A DNA stretch of 64,000 bases from Anoxybacterium sp963668245 (GCA_963668245.2 OY764195.2:1488001-1552000); one strand, 5' to 3'; positions 46,192-55,488 are shown, numbered from the stretch's first letter. The notes: generated from the letters alone by a model not told the origin. Translations and numbers: made by a program.

Positions 46192-46986
46192 ATGTGGACA
46201 GAAAAAATTCAGATTAAAAAAAACAATTCTTTGGCAGCGCTGTATCCAACAACTAAACTTTGGATGGTGATGTTATATTCGATTTGCTCTTTGGTGCTAT
46301 CTTCAATTATCATATGGAATATTCCCGTTCTACTGATACCCTGGTTGCTGATTCCCTTGATCCTGTCTGGAGCAAGTGGTGTTTTCTTTCGCTTTATGAA
46401 ATCGATGAAACGTGTGGTGTACATCAGTGGAATCATATTAATTGTTCAAACTTTTGTTGTGCCTGGCGGCGATTTGCTCTACCAATTGGGATGGATTAGA
46501 ATATATCAGACTGGACTATATACGGGTGTACATCTAAGCTTTTCTATTTTGAATATCGCGGGAGCTTTTTTGTGGCTTTTTGAAACGACTCAAATGAAAG
46601 AAATAGCCAGGGCACTGGAAGATAAGGGGATGCATTACAAAGCTGCTTATGTGATTTTGTCCACAATGCAAATGATAGAGCAACTAAGCAAAAATATGAC
46701 AACCGTTATGAATGCTCAGAAATCAAGAGGTATTGAGACAGAAGGCAACATTCTAGTGAGAGCAAAAGCATTTTTTCCGTTAATTGTACCTTTGATTTTA
46801 AGTGCGCTGATCAGTAGTGACGAAAGAGCATTGGCGTTAATCTCAAGAGGATTTGAAGCGAAATGCAAAAAAACACATTTATTGGTTGTGGAACCTGGAG
46901 GATGTGAAAAAATTGCTATGACAGCTGCGATTTTTATGACCTTGATAGTGATTGGAGGAAGGATTCTTATATGGAGCATATTGTAG
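46192..46986 (+). CDS. ecfT: ECF transporter transmembrane (T) component
   Basis: 264 aa from ATG 46192 with TGGAG upstream. Membrane helices occupy the first half. The coupling helix region carries EIARALEDKGMHYKAAYVILS and the family A-R-G motifs SRGIETEG and SRGFEAK, which bind the ATPases. It overlaps ecfA1 by 16 bases. Confidence 0.88.
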   Translation: MWTEKIQIKKNNSLAALYPTTKLWMVMLYSICSLVLSSIIIWNIPVLLIPWLLIPLILSGASGVFFRFMKSMKRVVYISGIILIVQTFVVPGGDLLYQLGWIRIYQTGLYTGVHLSFSILNIAGAFLWLFETTQMKEIARALEDKGMHYKAAYVILSTMQMIEQLSKNMTTVMNAQKSRGIETEGNILVRAKAFFPLIVPLILSALISSDERALALISRGFEAKCKKTHLLVVEPGGCEKIAMTAAIFMTLIVIGGRILIWSIL

Positions 46987-47858
46987 ATTTTAAAAATGTT
47001 ACTTATACCTATCCTCTTGCCAAAGTTCCTTCTATTAAAAATATGACATTTCAATTAGAAAAAGGGAAATTTTATGGTGTGATTGGGGCAAATGGATCAG
47101 GAAAAACAACTCTTTGTGCGCTAATAGGTGGGTTGGCACCGTCATTCTTCAAGGGTCAAATTGATGGAGAAATACAAGTAAACGGGCAGAGTCCAAGCGG
47201 GATTTTTGAAAAGGGAGATGGGTTTCGCGTTGGTTATGTGTTTCAAAATTCATTTAATCAAATCAGTGGAATTAAAGACACAGTTTATGAAGAAATCGCT
47301 TTCGGATTAGAAAATTTAGGTGTGGATCCACGTCTTATTGAGGACTGTGTGGTGGATGTAATGGAAAAGACAAATACGTTAAGCCTAGCGGAAAAAAGTC
47401 CATTCGCGTTGTCTGGAGGGCAGCAACAGAGAGTTGCGCTGGCTTCTATTTTGGTTATGAATCCAGATCTTTATCTCATCGACGAGCCAACGTCTCAGCT
47501 AGATCCTGAAAGCACAGAAGGTGTATTTCAAATTATAGAAAATTTAAAAAAAGAAAAAAAGACAGTTGTTCTAGTTGAACATAAAGTAGACTTATTGGCT
47601 GAATATGCTGACGAAATTTTAGTTCTGGACAAAGGCGAATTGATTGGGAAAGCAGCAGTGGAACAGGTGTTTTCTGATCTAACCTTATTGGAACGCGGTG
47701 TACAGCTGCCTCAAATGGCAATTTTAGGAGGAATTCTAAAAGAAAATCAAGTTTCCCTTGCGTCGATACCTATTACTGAGAAACAGGCTGTTGAGGAGCT
47801 GAAACGACTCATTCATAAAAAAGGAGGTGATTCAGGTGTCATTCCTTCAAATCAATGA
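46971..47858 (+). CDS. ecfA1: ECF transporter ATPase A1
   Basis: 295 aa. Walker A GANGSGKTTL, Q-loop YVFQNSFNQ, signature LSGGQQQRVALASIL, Walker B LYLIDEPTSQLDPE and the switch EHKVD are all present and intact. It pairs with the second ATPase to power the T/S core. It overlaps ecfA2 by 23 bases. Confidence 0.92.
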   Translation: MEHIVDFKNVTYTYPLAKVPSIKNMTFQLEKGKFYGVIGANGSGKTTLCALIGGLAPSFFKGQIDGEIQVNGQSPSGIFEKGDGFRVGYVFQNSFNQISGIKDTVYEEIAFGLENLGVDPRLIEDCVVDVMEKTNTLSLAEKSPFALSGGQQQRVALASILVMNPDLYLIDEPTSQLDPESTEGVFQIIENLKKEKKTVVLVEHKVDLLAEYADEILVLDKGELIGKAAVEQVFSDLTLLERGVQLPQMAILGGILKENQVSLASIPITEKQAVEELKRLIHKKGGDSGVIPSNQ

Positions 47859-48654
47859 TGTAAGCTATGAATATACTGGTGGATTCTTAGCACTAGATCG
47901 AATTAACCTTCATATTGAACAAGGGGAAAACTTAGCAATTGTCGGACAAAACGGTGCTGGGAAAACAACACTTGTTAAAATGCTAAATGGATTGCTTCGT
48001 CCAACGCAAGGAAGTGTTATGATTGGAGAATTCAATACAAAGGAGCACACTACCGCAAAACTATCAAGAATCGTTGGTTATGTATTTCAAAACCCTGATG
48101 ATCAAATCTTTCATTCTACAGTACGTGCAGAAGTCGCCTATGGTTTGAAGTCACGGGGGCTTACGCAAGAGGAAATTTCTCATAGAGTAGATGAAGCATT
48201 AAAGATTGCTGGAATTCACGAATTTGCAGAGGAAAATCCGTTCAATCTATCTTTTTCGATGAGGAAGTTTATTGCAATTGCTGCAGTAATCGCCGTTGAT
48301 TGTCCCGTATTGATATTCGATGAACCCACAGCGGGGCAAGATTTGAATGGTAACAAGAAACTTGCAGAGATGTTGATTTGGTTGAAAGAAAAAGGAAAGA
48401 CTTTGATTACAATTTCCCACGATATGGAATTTGTTGCAAAAAATTTTGATCATATAGTTGTCATGGCCAACAAAAAAATATTGGGGAGTGGTACGTCAAA
48501 AGAAATATTTTGGAATGCAGAGATGCTAAATCAAGCGATGCTGAAACAGCCATATATCAGTAGACTGTTTCAATCACTCGATTTGAAATCTGATATTGTA
48601 ACCATTGAGGAAGGCGCTAATGATTTGCTGAAGAGGCTGAAGATAGAGGTGTAA
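47836..48654 (+). CDS. ecfA2: ECF transporter ATPase A2, altered signature
   Basis: 272 aa from GTG 47836, eight bases after GGAGG; GTG 47827 overlaps that site. Walker A GQNGAGKTTL, Q-loop YVFQNPDDQ, Walker B VLIFDEPTAGQD and the switch ISHDMEF are intact. The ABC signature reads LSFSM where LSGGQ is expected, so this subunit may contribute a weak or dead composite site while EcfA1 supplies the canonical one. It is the last transporter gene; the phosphorylase begins four bases after its stop. Confidence 0.9.
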   Translation: MSFLQINDVSYEYTGGFLALDRINLHIEQGENLAIVGQNGAGKTTLVKMLNGLLRPTQGSVMIGEFNTKEHTTAKLSRIVGYVFQNPDDQIFHSTVRAEVAYGLKSRGLTQEEISHRVDEALKIAGIHEFAEENPFNLSFSMRKFIAIAAVIAVDCPVLIFDEPTAGQDLNGNKKLAEMLIWLKEKGKTLITISHDMEFVAKNFDHIVVMANKKILGSGTSKEIFWNAEMLNQAMLKQPYISRLFQSLDLKSDIVTIEEGANDLLKRLKIEV

Positions 48655-48658
48655 TGTA

Positions 48659-49414
48659 ATGGAATGTAAAGAAGTAAAGAATCAAAACGATAAGCAGTAC
48701 CATATTCAATGCGGTGAAGGTGATGTGGGACGATATGTTTTTTTATCAGGAGATCCTTTTCGTACAGATACGATTGCTCGTTTTCTAAAAAATCCAATTC
48801 TAGTTGCGCATAACCGAGAACACAAAACTTGGACCGGTACGTTAGAAGGTGTCCCTGTATCAGTTACTTCAACTGGGATGGGGGGGCCCTCCGCAGCAAT
48901 TGCAGTGGAAGAGTTGATTCATTGTGGAGCAGATACTTTTATTAGAATAGGAACATGCGGACGTGTTTGTAAAGATAGCATGAAAGAATCTCTGCTAGGT
49001 GTTATCGTAACCGGTTCTGTGAGAGATGAGGGAACCACATTGCAGTATATTCCAGCTGAGTATCCAGCGATAGCAGATCGACATATCGTGGCTGCCTTAT
49101 CTTTAACGGCAGCAGAAAAGGGGTATGATTTTATTGAGGGTATTGCTCACTCAAAAGATTCATTCTATGGGCAGCATGATCCTAACGGGATGCCCATTGC
49201 AACGAGACTATTGGAACGTTGGGAAGCATGGAAAGGTGGTAATGTGATGGCCTCGGAGATGGAGACTGCGGTTCTTTTTGTTGTTTCCCAGATTAGGCAA
49301 TGCAGGGCAGGTGCAATCTTGGCGTATGAGGAAATGAATCAAGAAACGATTTTGGTCGCAATCGATGGGATGAAACGAATCATCCAAAAGGATATTTTGG
49401 AGGGGAGGATTTAG
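48659..49414 (+). CDS. nucleoside (uridine) phosphorylase
   Basis: 251 aa, ATG 48659 seven bases after GAGGTG. It cleaves a nucleoside with phosphate to base and ribose-1-phosphate. Family landmarks of the PNP/UDP fold are YVFLSGDPFRT, STGMGGPSAAIAVEEL, FIRIGTCGRV and ASEMETAVLF. The RIGTCG and EMET pattern is closest to uridine phosphorylase. It lies between the ECF transporter and the TudS-related gene, which suggests it acts on the imported nucleoside. Confidence 0.88.
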   Translation: MECKEVKNQNDKQYHIQCGEGDVGRYVFLSGDPFRTDTIARFLKNPILVAHNREHKTWTGTLEGVPVSVTSTGMGGPSAAIAVEELIHCGADTFIRIGTCGRVCKDSMKESLLGVIVTGSVRDEGTTLQYIPAEYPAIADRHIVAALSLTAAEKGYDFIEGIAHSKDSFYGQHDPNGMPIATRLLERWEAWKGGNVMASEMETAVLFVVSQIRQCRAGAILAYEEMNQETILVAIDGMKRIIQKDILEGRI

Positions 49415-49415
49415 T

Positions 49416-49970
49416 ATGAAAAAAATAATATTTGTGAGTCACTGCATTTTGAACACTTGTTCAAAAGTTGAGATGGATAATGCCATGGAAATTCAGGAAG
49501 AAGAAAACCTCCGTACCCAGTTTCTAAAGAGGGTTTTAGATAGCGGAATCCAATTAATACAATTGCCGTGCCCTGAATTTACTTTGTATGGATCAAACCG
49601 ATGGGGACATGTAAGTGAACAATTTGATAATCCTTTTTTTCGCAACCATTGCAAGAGCATTCTAGAACCTTTTTTTCAGCAATTACAAGAATATATCAAC
49701 CATCCAAATCGATACCACATAATGGGTTTTGTCGGAATTGATGGGAGCCCAAGCTGCGGCATCAATTATACCTGTTCTGGTCCATGGGGAGGATCAATGA
49801 CGCAAGCGGAGGACTGGATTCAAGTGATAAACCAGTGTGCTTTGAAAATAGGCGCAGGTGTTTTTTTTGATGAAATAAAAAAAAGACTAGAAGTGGAAAA
49901 ACTTACAATTCCATTATATGGGCTATTTGCTTCAGAACCGGAACGATTGATGTCAATCTTTGAAGAGTGA
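49416..49970 (+). CDS. TudS-related putative desulfidase
   Basis: 184 aa, ATG 49416 behind GGGGAGG, one base after the phosphorylase stop. The start is VSHCILNTCSKVE, with two Cys, and later comes GIDGSPSCGINYTC. This matches the DUF523/TudS-like family with an expected 4Fe-4S cluster, specifically the CD3072-type group. TudS removes sulfur from thiouracil. Coupling to a nucleoside phosphorylase and an ECF transporter points to desulfuration of thiopyrimidine after cleavage. Confidence 0.82.
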   Translation: MKKIIFVSHCILNTCSKVEMDNAMEIQEEENLRTQFLKRVLDSGIQLIQLPCPEFTLYGSNRWGHVSEQFDNPFFRNHCKSILEPFFQQLQEYINHPNRYHIMGFVGIDGSPSCGINYTCSGPWGGSMTQAEDWIQVINQCALKIGAGVFFDEIKKRLEVEKLTIPLYGLFASEPERLMSIFEE

Positions 49971-50291
49971 TTTCTCATAAGTATTTTGACTTCTAAATGT
50001 ACTGAATTCCAGTATGGCTGTTTATGCAACAAGACGATATCATTATAAATAGGAAATTTATTAGCTATCAACCGAAAGAAGCACCAAAATTGACGGGAAG
50101 TATTCGCCTGTGGATGTGTTAGATGCATTGGCTGATAAAGAAGCGTTGTCAATCTGTGGAGAACAGCTGGAATTTTGAATAAGTAAAGTCACAGGTACAG
50201 AGGAAGTTATTTATACGTTGATTTATATTGCCTCTTTGTGTTTTAATAGAGAAAATGAGTTTTCTTGTGATATCTGACGAGGTAAAGTGAA
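49971..50291. other. intergenic region with possible gene remnant
   Basis: About 320 bases. One plus-strand frame (about 50071-50178) reads STKIDGKYSPVDVLDALADK and ends at a stop, but it lacks a start and is preceded by a stop. It looks like a decayed C-terminus, at low confidence. The rest holds only the weak upstream sequence of the sigma-54 activator gene. Confidence 0.3.
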
Positions 50292-52208
50292 ATGAACGGA
50301 ACAGAAAAATATGAAGAAATAATTAAAAAATCCCATCAGAGATCAGCTGAATATGGGGTTTCCAAGGAAATACCTGGACCTAAGCGTATTTTAAGAGGAA
50401 AAGCATTGACGGATGTTTTGGATCAAAACCAAGATTTGATTCAAATAGCAAAACCGTTTATGGATATCTTTTACGATGTGCTACGTGGTTCGGGTTTTTC
50501 TATTTATCTGACAGATCCGGATGGAATCGTGCTGACAATTATTGGTGATGAAGATATTCTTAAGGCCCAAGAAAGTGTAGGGATTATCGTGGGTGCTGAC
50601 ATGAGTGAGAAAAGTGTCGGAACCAACTCTATGGGGGCGGCACTTGCAGAGGACTGTTCGATACAGACTTCGGGAGAGGACCATTACATCAAAGCTTTTT
50701 ATATCTGGACGTGTTCTGCTGCGGTCATACATAGTGAAAATGGAGAGAAAATTGGATGCCTGAACTTAACTGGTCGAAGACAATCCGCTCATCCTCACAC
50801 CCTTGGATTGGTAATCGCAGCTGTCAAATCAATTGAAAACTACTTGACCATAGAAAAAACCCAGGGTGAATTGAGAGATGCATATGAATACTTAAATACC
50901 GTAATGGATTCTATGAATTCTGGTTTTTTTGTTGCCAATCCAAATGGGATTATTAAAGCAGCCAACAATCGGTTGTTTAGTATGCTTGAAGTAGAAAAAG
51001 AAGAAATTTTATATAAAAAGGCCCAGTCAGTGCTGGAAAACTGGAATGGAATTATTCAGCAATTACGTGAAAAAAAATCTTACGAAAATAAAGAAATCAT
51101 ATATTTAGGAAATCAGAAAAAAAACCGGTTTGATTTAAGTGTCTATTCCATCAAGAATAAAAACGATGCTTTGACTGGTACTGTTGCAATATTTAAGGAT
51201 ATTCAAAACGTTTATAATATGGTGAATAAGTATACTGGGATGTCAGCTGCTTATACCTTTGATGATATTATCGGTGAAAGTAAGACGATTGTCATGCTGA
51301 AAGAACAAGCAAAAAATATTTCAGATAGTCCGTCTACAGTATTGATTCAGGGAGAAAGTGGAACTGGAAAAGAATTGATCGCCCAAGCAATCCACAACAA
51401 TAGCAATCGAAGAAATGGTAGCTTCGTGGCGATTAATTGTGGGGCAATCCCAAAAAGTCTAATCGAAAGCGAGTTGTTTGGATATGAAGAAGGAGCATTT
51501 ACTGGTGCGAAAAGAGGGGGCCATCCAGGGAAATTTGAGCTTGCAAATGGTGGAACCCTCTTTTTAGATGAAATTGGTGAAATGCCACTAGATATGCAGG
51601 TTAGCCTTCTGAGGGTGCTGCAAGAAGGTTGTGTCAATCGACTTGGCGGAAATAAATGTACGTTAACTGATGTCCGGATTATTGCGGCGACCAATAAAGA
51701 CTTGAAGAAAGAAATCGAGAAGGGTACCTTCCGAGATGATTTGTATTATAGATTAAGTGTGATTCCGATTTTGGTGCCACCACTTAGAGAGAGAGAAGGA
51801 GATGTTGAACTCTTAATTAGGCACTTTTTAAAAACGAAAGCGGTTAAGCTAGGCAAGCCAATACCAAAAGTTAAAGATGAAATATACGAAAAATTGTTTC
51901 GATATCCATGGCCGGGGAATATTAGAGAAATGGAAAACTGCATTGAGAATATTGTCAATATGGATGGGAATACTTCTTTTGATTTTGACGAGCAACAATC
52001 TGATTTGGGTCAGGGTAGCGTAAATTCAGTGGTTGTCTCAAATCAAATTTATTATGATATGAGTACCCTTGAAGAATGGGAGAAAATTGCAATCCTTTCA
52101 TGTGTAAACCATTGCGATGGGAATATTACCAAAGCAGCCCATGTGCTGGGTGTCAATAGAAGTACGTTGCACGCTAAAATCAACAAATATAAGAAAGATA
52201 TAACTTGA
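50292..52208 (+). CDS. sigma-54-dependent activator (GAF-PAS-AAA-Fis)
   Basis: 638 aa, AcoR-like architecture. A GAF-type sensor (about 60-195) and a PAS domain (205-310) precede the AAA domain with Walker A GESGTGKELIAQ, the sigma-54 contact GAFTGAKRGG, Walker B GGTLFLDEIGEM and the arginine-finger region FRDDLYYRLSV. The C-terminal Fis helix-turn-helix is NITKAAHVLGVNRSTLHAKI. It activates sigma-54 promoters. The alcohol dehydrogenase gene downstream has a strong one with an upstream palindrome and is the likely target. Confidence 0.93.
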   Translation: MNGTEKYEEIIKKSHQRSAEYGVSKEIPGPKRILRGKALTDVLDQNQDLIQIAKPFMDIFYDVLRGSGFSIYLTDPDGIVLTIIGDEDILKAQESVGIIVGADMSEKSVGTNSMGAALAEDCSIQTSGEDHYIKAFYIWTCSAAVIHSENGEKIGCLNLTGRRQSAHPHTLGLVIAAVKSIENYLTIEKTQGELRDAYEYLNTVMDSMNSGFFVANPNGIIKAANNRLFSMLEVEKEEILYKKAQSVLENWNGIIQQLREKKSYENKEIIYLGNQKKNRFDLSVYSIKNKNDALTGTVAIFKDIQNVYNMVNKYTGMSAAYTFDDIIGESKTIVMLKEQAKNISDSPSTVLIQGESGTGKELIAQAIHNNSNRRNGSFVAINCGAIPKSLIESELFGYEEGAFTGAKRGGHPGKFELANGGTLFLDEIGEMPLDMQVSLLRVLQEGCVNRLGGNKCTLTDVRIIAATNKDLKKEIEKGTFRDDLYYRLSVIPILVPPLREREGDVELLIRHFLKTKAVKLGKPIPKVKDEIYEKLFRYPWPGNIREMENCIENIVNMDGNTSFDFDEQQSDLGQGSVNSVVVSNQIYYDMSTLEEWEKIAILSCVNHCDGNITKAAHVLGVNRSTLHAKINKYKKDIT

Positions 52209-52275
52209 GGGCGATTTGGTTGGCCTTTTGGGATTGATTTAACGTTAAAATATTAGCAAGAAAGATTATGGCTAG

Positions 52276-52292
52276 TGTCGTAAAATACGACA
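52276..52292. promoter_or_regulatory. palindromic activator site upstream of ADH promoter
   Basis: Perfect dyad TGTCGTA-aaa-TACGACA, about 140 bp before the -24/-12 promoter at 52417, the usual distance for a sigma-54 enhancer. Confidence 0.65.
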
Positions 52293-52416
52293 GTGTTGTT
52301 TTTCGCAACTCAAATTATCGCAAAGAAGTTGTAAAAGGCAACACTTTTTTATTGCCTCAAGAGGGAGAAAGAGGAATAAGTGAAGTAATGCAACGATTCG
52401 TGATGATTGCGACAAG

Positions 52417-52433
52417 TTGGCACGCCACTTGCA
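52417..52433 (+). promoter_or_regulatory. sigma-54 (-24/-12) promoter of alcohol dehydrogenase
   Basis: TTGGCACGCCACTTGCA matches the sigma-54 consensus (GG at 52419-52420, GC at 52431-52432, 10 bp between them) almost perfectly. It is 68 bases before the start codon. Confidence 0.92.
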
Positions 52434-52501
52434 ATATATGAAGGCATAAGAAAAAATTAAAATTTTAACAATTTGTAAGAAAGTAAGAAAGAGGGATTAT
52501 T

Positions 52502-53674
52502 ATGTTAAGATTTACATTGCCACGTGACATGTACTATGGAAAAGGTTCTTTAGAGCAGCTGAAGAATATTAAAGGGAAAAAAGCAATTCTCGTTCTTGGT
52601 GGTGGTTCCATGAAGAAATTTGGATTTGTTGACAAGGCCGTCGCCTACCTGAAAGAAGCTGGAATAGAAACCATCCTTTTTGAAAATGTTGAGCCAGACC
52701 CATCTGTTGAGACAGTCATGAAGGGTGCGGAAATGATGAGAGAATTTGAACCGGATTGGATTATATCCATGGGAGGGGGCTCTCCAATTGATGCAGCAAA
52801 AGCAATGTGGGTTTTCTATGAATACCCAGAAACATCTTTTGAAGATATTATTCAACCATTTTCATTCCCTACACTAAGACAGAAGGCACAATTTATAGCG
52901 ATTCCATCGACTTCTGGTACAGCAACAGAAGTAACAGCGTTCTCTGTTATCACGGACTATGCAAAAGGAGTAAAATATCCTTTGGCTGATTATAATATAA
53001 CGCCTGATATTGCCATTGTGGATCCAGACTTGGCAGAAACAATGCCAAAAACATTAACGGCACATACTGGGATGGATGCATTGACCCATGCTGTAGAAGC
53101 CTATGTATCAACATTGAATTCACCATTTACAGATCCGCTGGCAATCAAAGCCATTCAGATGGTATTTGAATATCTGCCAGGTTCTTTTGATGGAGATATG
53201 GGTGCTAGAGAGCAGATGCACTATGCGCAGTGTATGGCAGGGCAGGCATTTACCAATGCATTGCTGGGTATTGTCCATTCTATGGCTCATAAAACAGGAG
53301 CTGCATTCTCTACAGGGCATATTCCTCATGGATGTGCAAACGCAATCTATCTTCCTTATGTTATTCAGTTTAATGCAAAGAATGCAGAAGACAGATATGC
53401 TGATATAGCAAGAAGTGCAGGAATCACAGGAACAGATGCAGAATGTGTGCAAGCACTTTGCGATAAAATTGATGCATATAATGTATCTCTTGGTATTCCG
53501 AAGAGTTTGGCTGAATTTGGCGTATTGGAAGAAGAATTCAAAGAAAAAATTGCAACGATTTCTGAATTAGCAGTAGGTGATGCTTGTACAGGATCAAATC
53601 CTAGACCAATCACTCCGGCTGAAATGGAACAGCTGCTTACTTGTGCGTACTATGGTACAAAAGTAGAATTCTAA
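52502..53674 (+). CDS. iron-containing alcohol dehydrogenase
   Basis: 390 aa group III alcohol dehydrogenase with an NAD(P) domain (ISMGGGSPIDAAKAM) and an iron-binding domain (HTGMDALTHAVEAYVS, then HSMAHKTGAAFSTGHIPHG). The histidines and Asp of the metal site are in place. It reduces an aldehyde or oxidises an alcohol or diol. Control by the preceding sigma-54 activator is supported by the promoter at 52417. A terminator follows at 53713. Confidence 0.93.
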   Translation: MLRFTLPRDMYYGKGSLEQLKNIKGKKAILVLGGGSMKKFGFVDKAVAYLKEAGIETILFENVEPDPSVETVMKGAEMMREFEPDWIISMGGGSPIDAAKAMWVFYEYPETSFEDIIQPFSFPTLRQKAQFIAIPSTSGTATEVTAFSVITDYAKGVKYPLADYNITPDIAIVDPDLAETMPKTLTAHTGMDALTHAVEAYVSTLNSPFTDPLAIKAIQMVFEYLPGSFDGDMGAREQMHYAQCMAGQAFTNALLGIVHSMAHKTGAAFSTGHIPHGCANAIYLPYVIQFNAKNAEDRYADIARSAGITGTDAECVQALCDKIDAYNVSLGIPKSLAEFGVLEEEFKEKIATISELAVGDACTGSNPRPITPAEMEQLLTCAYYGTKVEF

Positions 53675-53712
53675 AGAATAATCCTAAGTCCTAAGTGGAC
53701 ACTTTCTTATTA

Positions 53713-53748
53713 CAGCAGTACGAAGTATTACTTCGTACTGCTGTTTTG
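53713..53748 (+). terminator. terminator after alcohol dehydrogenase
   Basis: ACAGCAGTACGAAGTA pairs with the complementary arm ending TTCGTACTGCTGT, followed by a T-rich run. Confidence 0.88.
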
Positions 53749-54038
53749 TTTTTTTGAAGAAAAAAAGCGAATTCTACCAGCTTGTACTTTGATTTTAAGC
53801 TGGTATGTTATATAAATATCAAACAGATTCCATTTTTTAATCATATGGAATTGAAAAAGGAAAGATGGAGATTCTGGAATTCTACACTAAAAATCTAAAA
53901 AACCGCAATGGAGAGCAATAATATATAAATAATGGAATTAAAATACTGTATAATTATAACATAATATAATAAATATACAATATACAAGAGGAAGAACGAT
54001 AAAATAATAACAAATTCAAAAAAAACATCAAAAACCCC

Positions 54039-54070
54039 TTGACATTCCCCCTAGGGGGAAGGGATAGAAT
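54039..54070 (+). promoter_or_regulatory. MerR-type promoter/operator of transporter gene
   Basis: TTGACA (54039-54044) and TAGAAT (54065-54070) are separated by an overlong 20-bp spacer filled by the perfect palindrome TTCCCCCTAGGGGGAA (54045-54060). That is the arrangement MerR proteins bind and untwist. A near-identical palindrome lies at 56626. Confidence 0.85.
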
Positions 54071-54120
54071 TGCACCGTAATTATAAACCATGTATAAACC
54101 ATGAAGGGAGATTCTATTTT

Positions 54121-55221
54121 ATGGAAGGATTGTACAACGGAGGTCCTGGTTCAGTAAGCCTTGATCTACTGCAGTCAAAAAAACAATTATCCGCAAGTTT
54201 CTTTAAAAGAGGTATTCTAATCGGAATTATTTCTGGACTATTCTATGGTCTGTATACCGCGTTCTTGACATTAGGTATGTCTACTGGTGTCTGGGCAGAA
54301 TGGTATGGAGTAAATTCTGTACTGCCAGCTTTTGCTATCACTTATATGTTAGGTGCGCTGGGTGCAGCTATCAATGATACATTGAGCGCTGGATGGGCAA
54401 TTATTATCGCTATTATGAAAGGTAAGTTTGGTGACTTCCTTAGAACTGTAAACACAAAACCTGGACGAATGATTGCACTTGCTGCTCTTGCTGGTGGTCC
54501 AATTGCGTCTACTGCTTACGTAGTAAGCTTACAGCTTGCTGGTACAATTGTTGTTCCTATCACTGCTCTTTGTCCTACTGTTGGAGCTATCTTGAGCAGA
54601 ATCTTATATAAGCAAAAACTTACAGCACGTACTATTGTTGGTATCGTAATCTGCTTCATCGCAAGCTTTATGATTGCAAGCACAGGTATGGGCGGAGAAG
54701 CTCCAGAGGGATTAATCTTAGGTATGATTGTTGCTTTCATCGCTGCAGTTGGTTGGGGTGTTGAAGGATGTATCGCTGGATATGCAACTTGTATGGTTGA
54801 CTATGAAATTGGTATTACTATCAGACAGATTACTTCTGGTCTTACAAATCTAATCATCTTAGTTCCTTTATTCGGGATGCTTTCTGGTGGAGACTTAGGA
54901 TTTTCTATGGGTATGCTTGCTAGCGCAGTTACAGATAACTCTGCTATGTTATGGCTTGCAGTCAGCGGATTCCTTTCTGTTTACTGCTACAACCTATGGT
55001 ATAAAGGAAACAGCATGACAGGTACAGCTCTTGGTATGGCTTGCAACGCAACTTACTCTTTCTTCTCACCACTTTGCGCTTGGGTTATCTTAGGTCTAAT
55101 CGTAGGTCAAGAAGGATGGGCACTTGCTCCAATCGCTTGGGCTGCTGCAGTCGTAATGTCATTCGGTATCCTTGTAATGGCAGTTAATCCTTTGGATTTA
55201 TTTAAAAAGAAGGAGGCTTAA
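54121..55221 (+). CDS. DMT/EamA-like membrane transporter
   Basis: 366 aa from ATG 54121 with AAGGGAG upstream. About ten hydrophobic segments arranged as two EamA-like halves suggest a drug/metabolite transporter. It has a cytosolic N-terminus (about 35 residues) and ends KKKEA. Codon use is strongly biased to ctt, atc, gct and tct, unlike most neighbours, implying high expression. The promoter is a MerR-type element. It overlaps no gene, but the 87-aa gene starts three bases after its stop. Confidence 0.82.
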   Translation: MEGLYNGGPGSVSLDLLQSKKQLSASFFKRGILIGIISGLFYGLYTAFLTLGMSTGVWAEWYGVNSVLPAFAITYMLGALGAAINDTLSAGWAIIIAIMKGKFGDFLRTVNTKPGRMIALAALAGGPIASTAYVVSLQLAGTIVVPITALCPTVGAILSRILYKQKLTARTIVGIVICFIASFMIASTGMGGEAPEGLILGMIVAFIAAVGWGVEGCIAGYATCMVDYEIGITIRQITSGLTNLIILVPLFGMLSGGDLGFSMGMLASAVTDNSAMLWLAVSGFLSVYCYNLWYKGNSMTGTALGMACNATYSFFSPLCAWVILGLIVGQEGWALAPIAWAAAVVMSFGILVMAVNPLDLFKKKEA

Positions 55222-55224
55222 AAA

Positions 55225-55488
55225 ATGCAACCATTAAACTTTGCGATTTTGAAATATTTTACATCTGTAAAAGAAGCTTCTGCAGATGACGTAATCGACG
55301 CACTGAAAGGCCAGTATGGCAACTTCAGAGCATTGAAAAAGCCAGCAGTAGTTGAAGCTCTTATGACTGCTGAAGCAAATGGTCTATTAGAAGAAACAAG
55401 ATTTGATTTTGATGCAAATAAAAATCTTAGAGTATTCTATCACGCACACAAAGAAGGTGTAGAAGCAATCAATTCTTATATCAAATAG
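55225..55488 (+). CDS. 87-aa winged-helix-like protein
   Basis: ATG 55225 behind AAGGAGG, three bases after the transporter. The sequence (PLNFAILKYFTSVKEASADD ... ALKKPAVVEALMTAEANGLL ... NLRVFYHAHKEGVEAINSYI) reads as a helix-turn-helix plus wing pattern like small PadR-type or winged proteins. It shares the biased codon use of the transporter. It is probably a co-expressed accessory or regulator. I recognise no named family. Confidence 0.7.
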   Translation: MQPLNFAILKYFTSVKEASADDVIDALKGQYGNFRALKKPAVVEALMTAEANGLLEETRFDFDANKNLRVFYHAHKEGVEAINSYIK

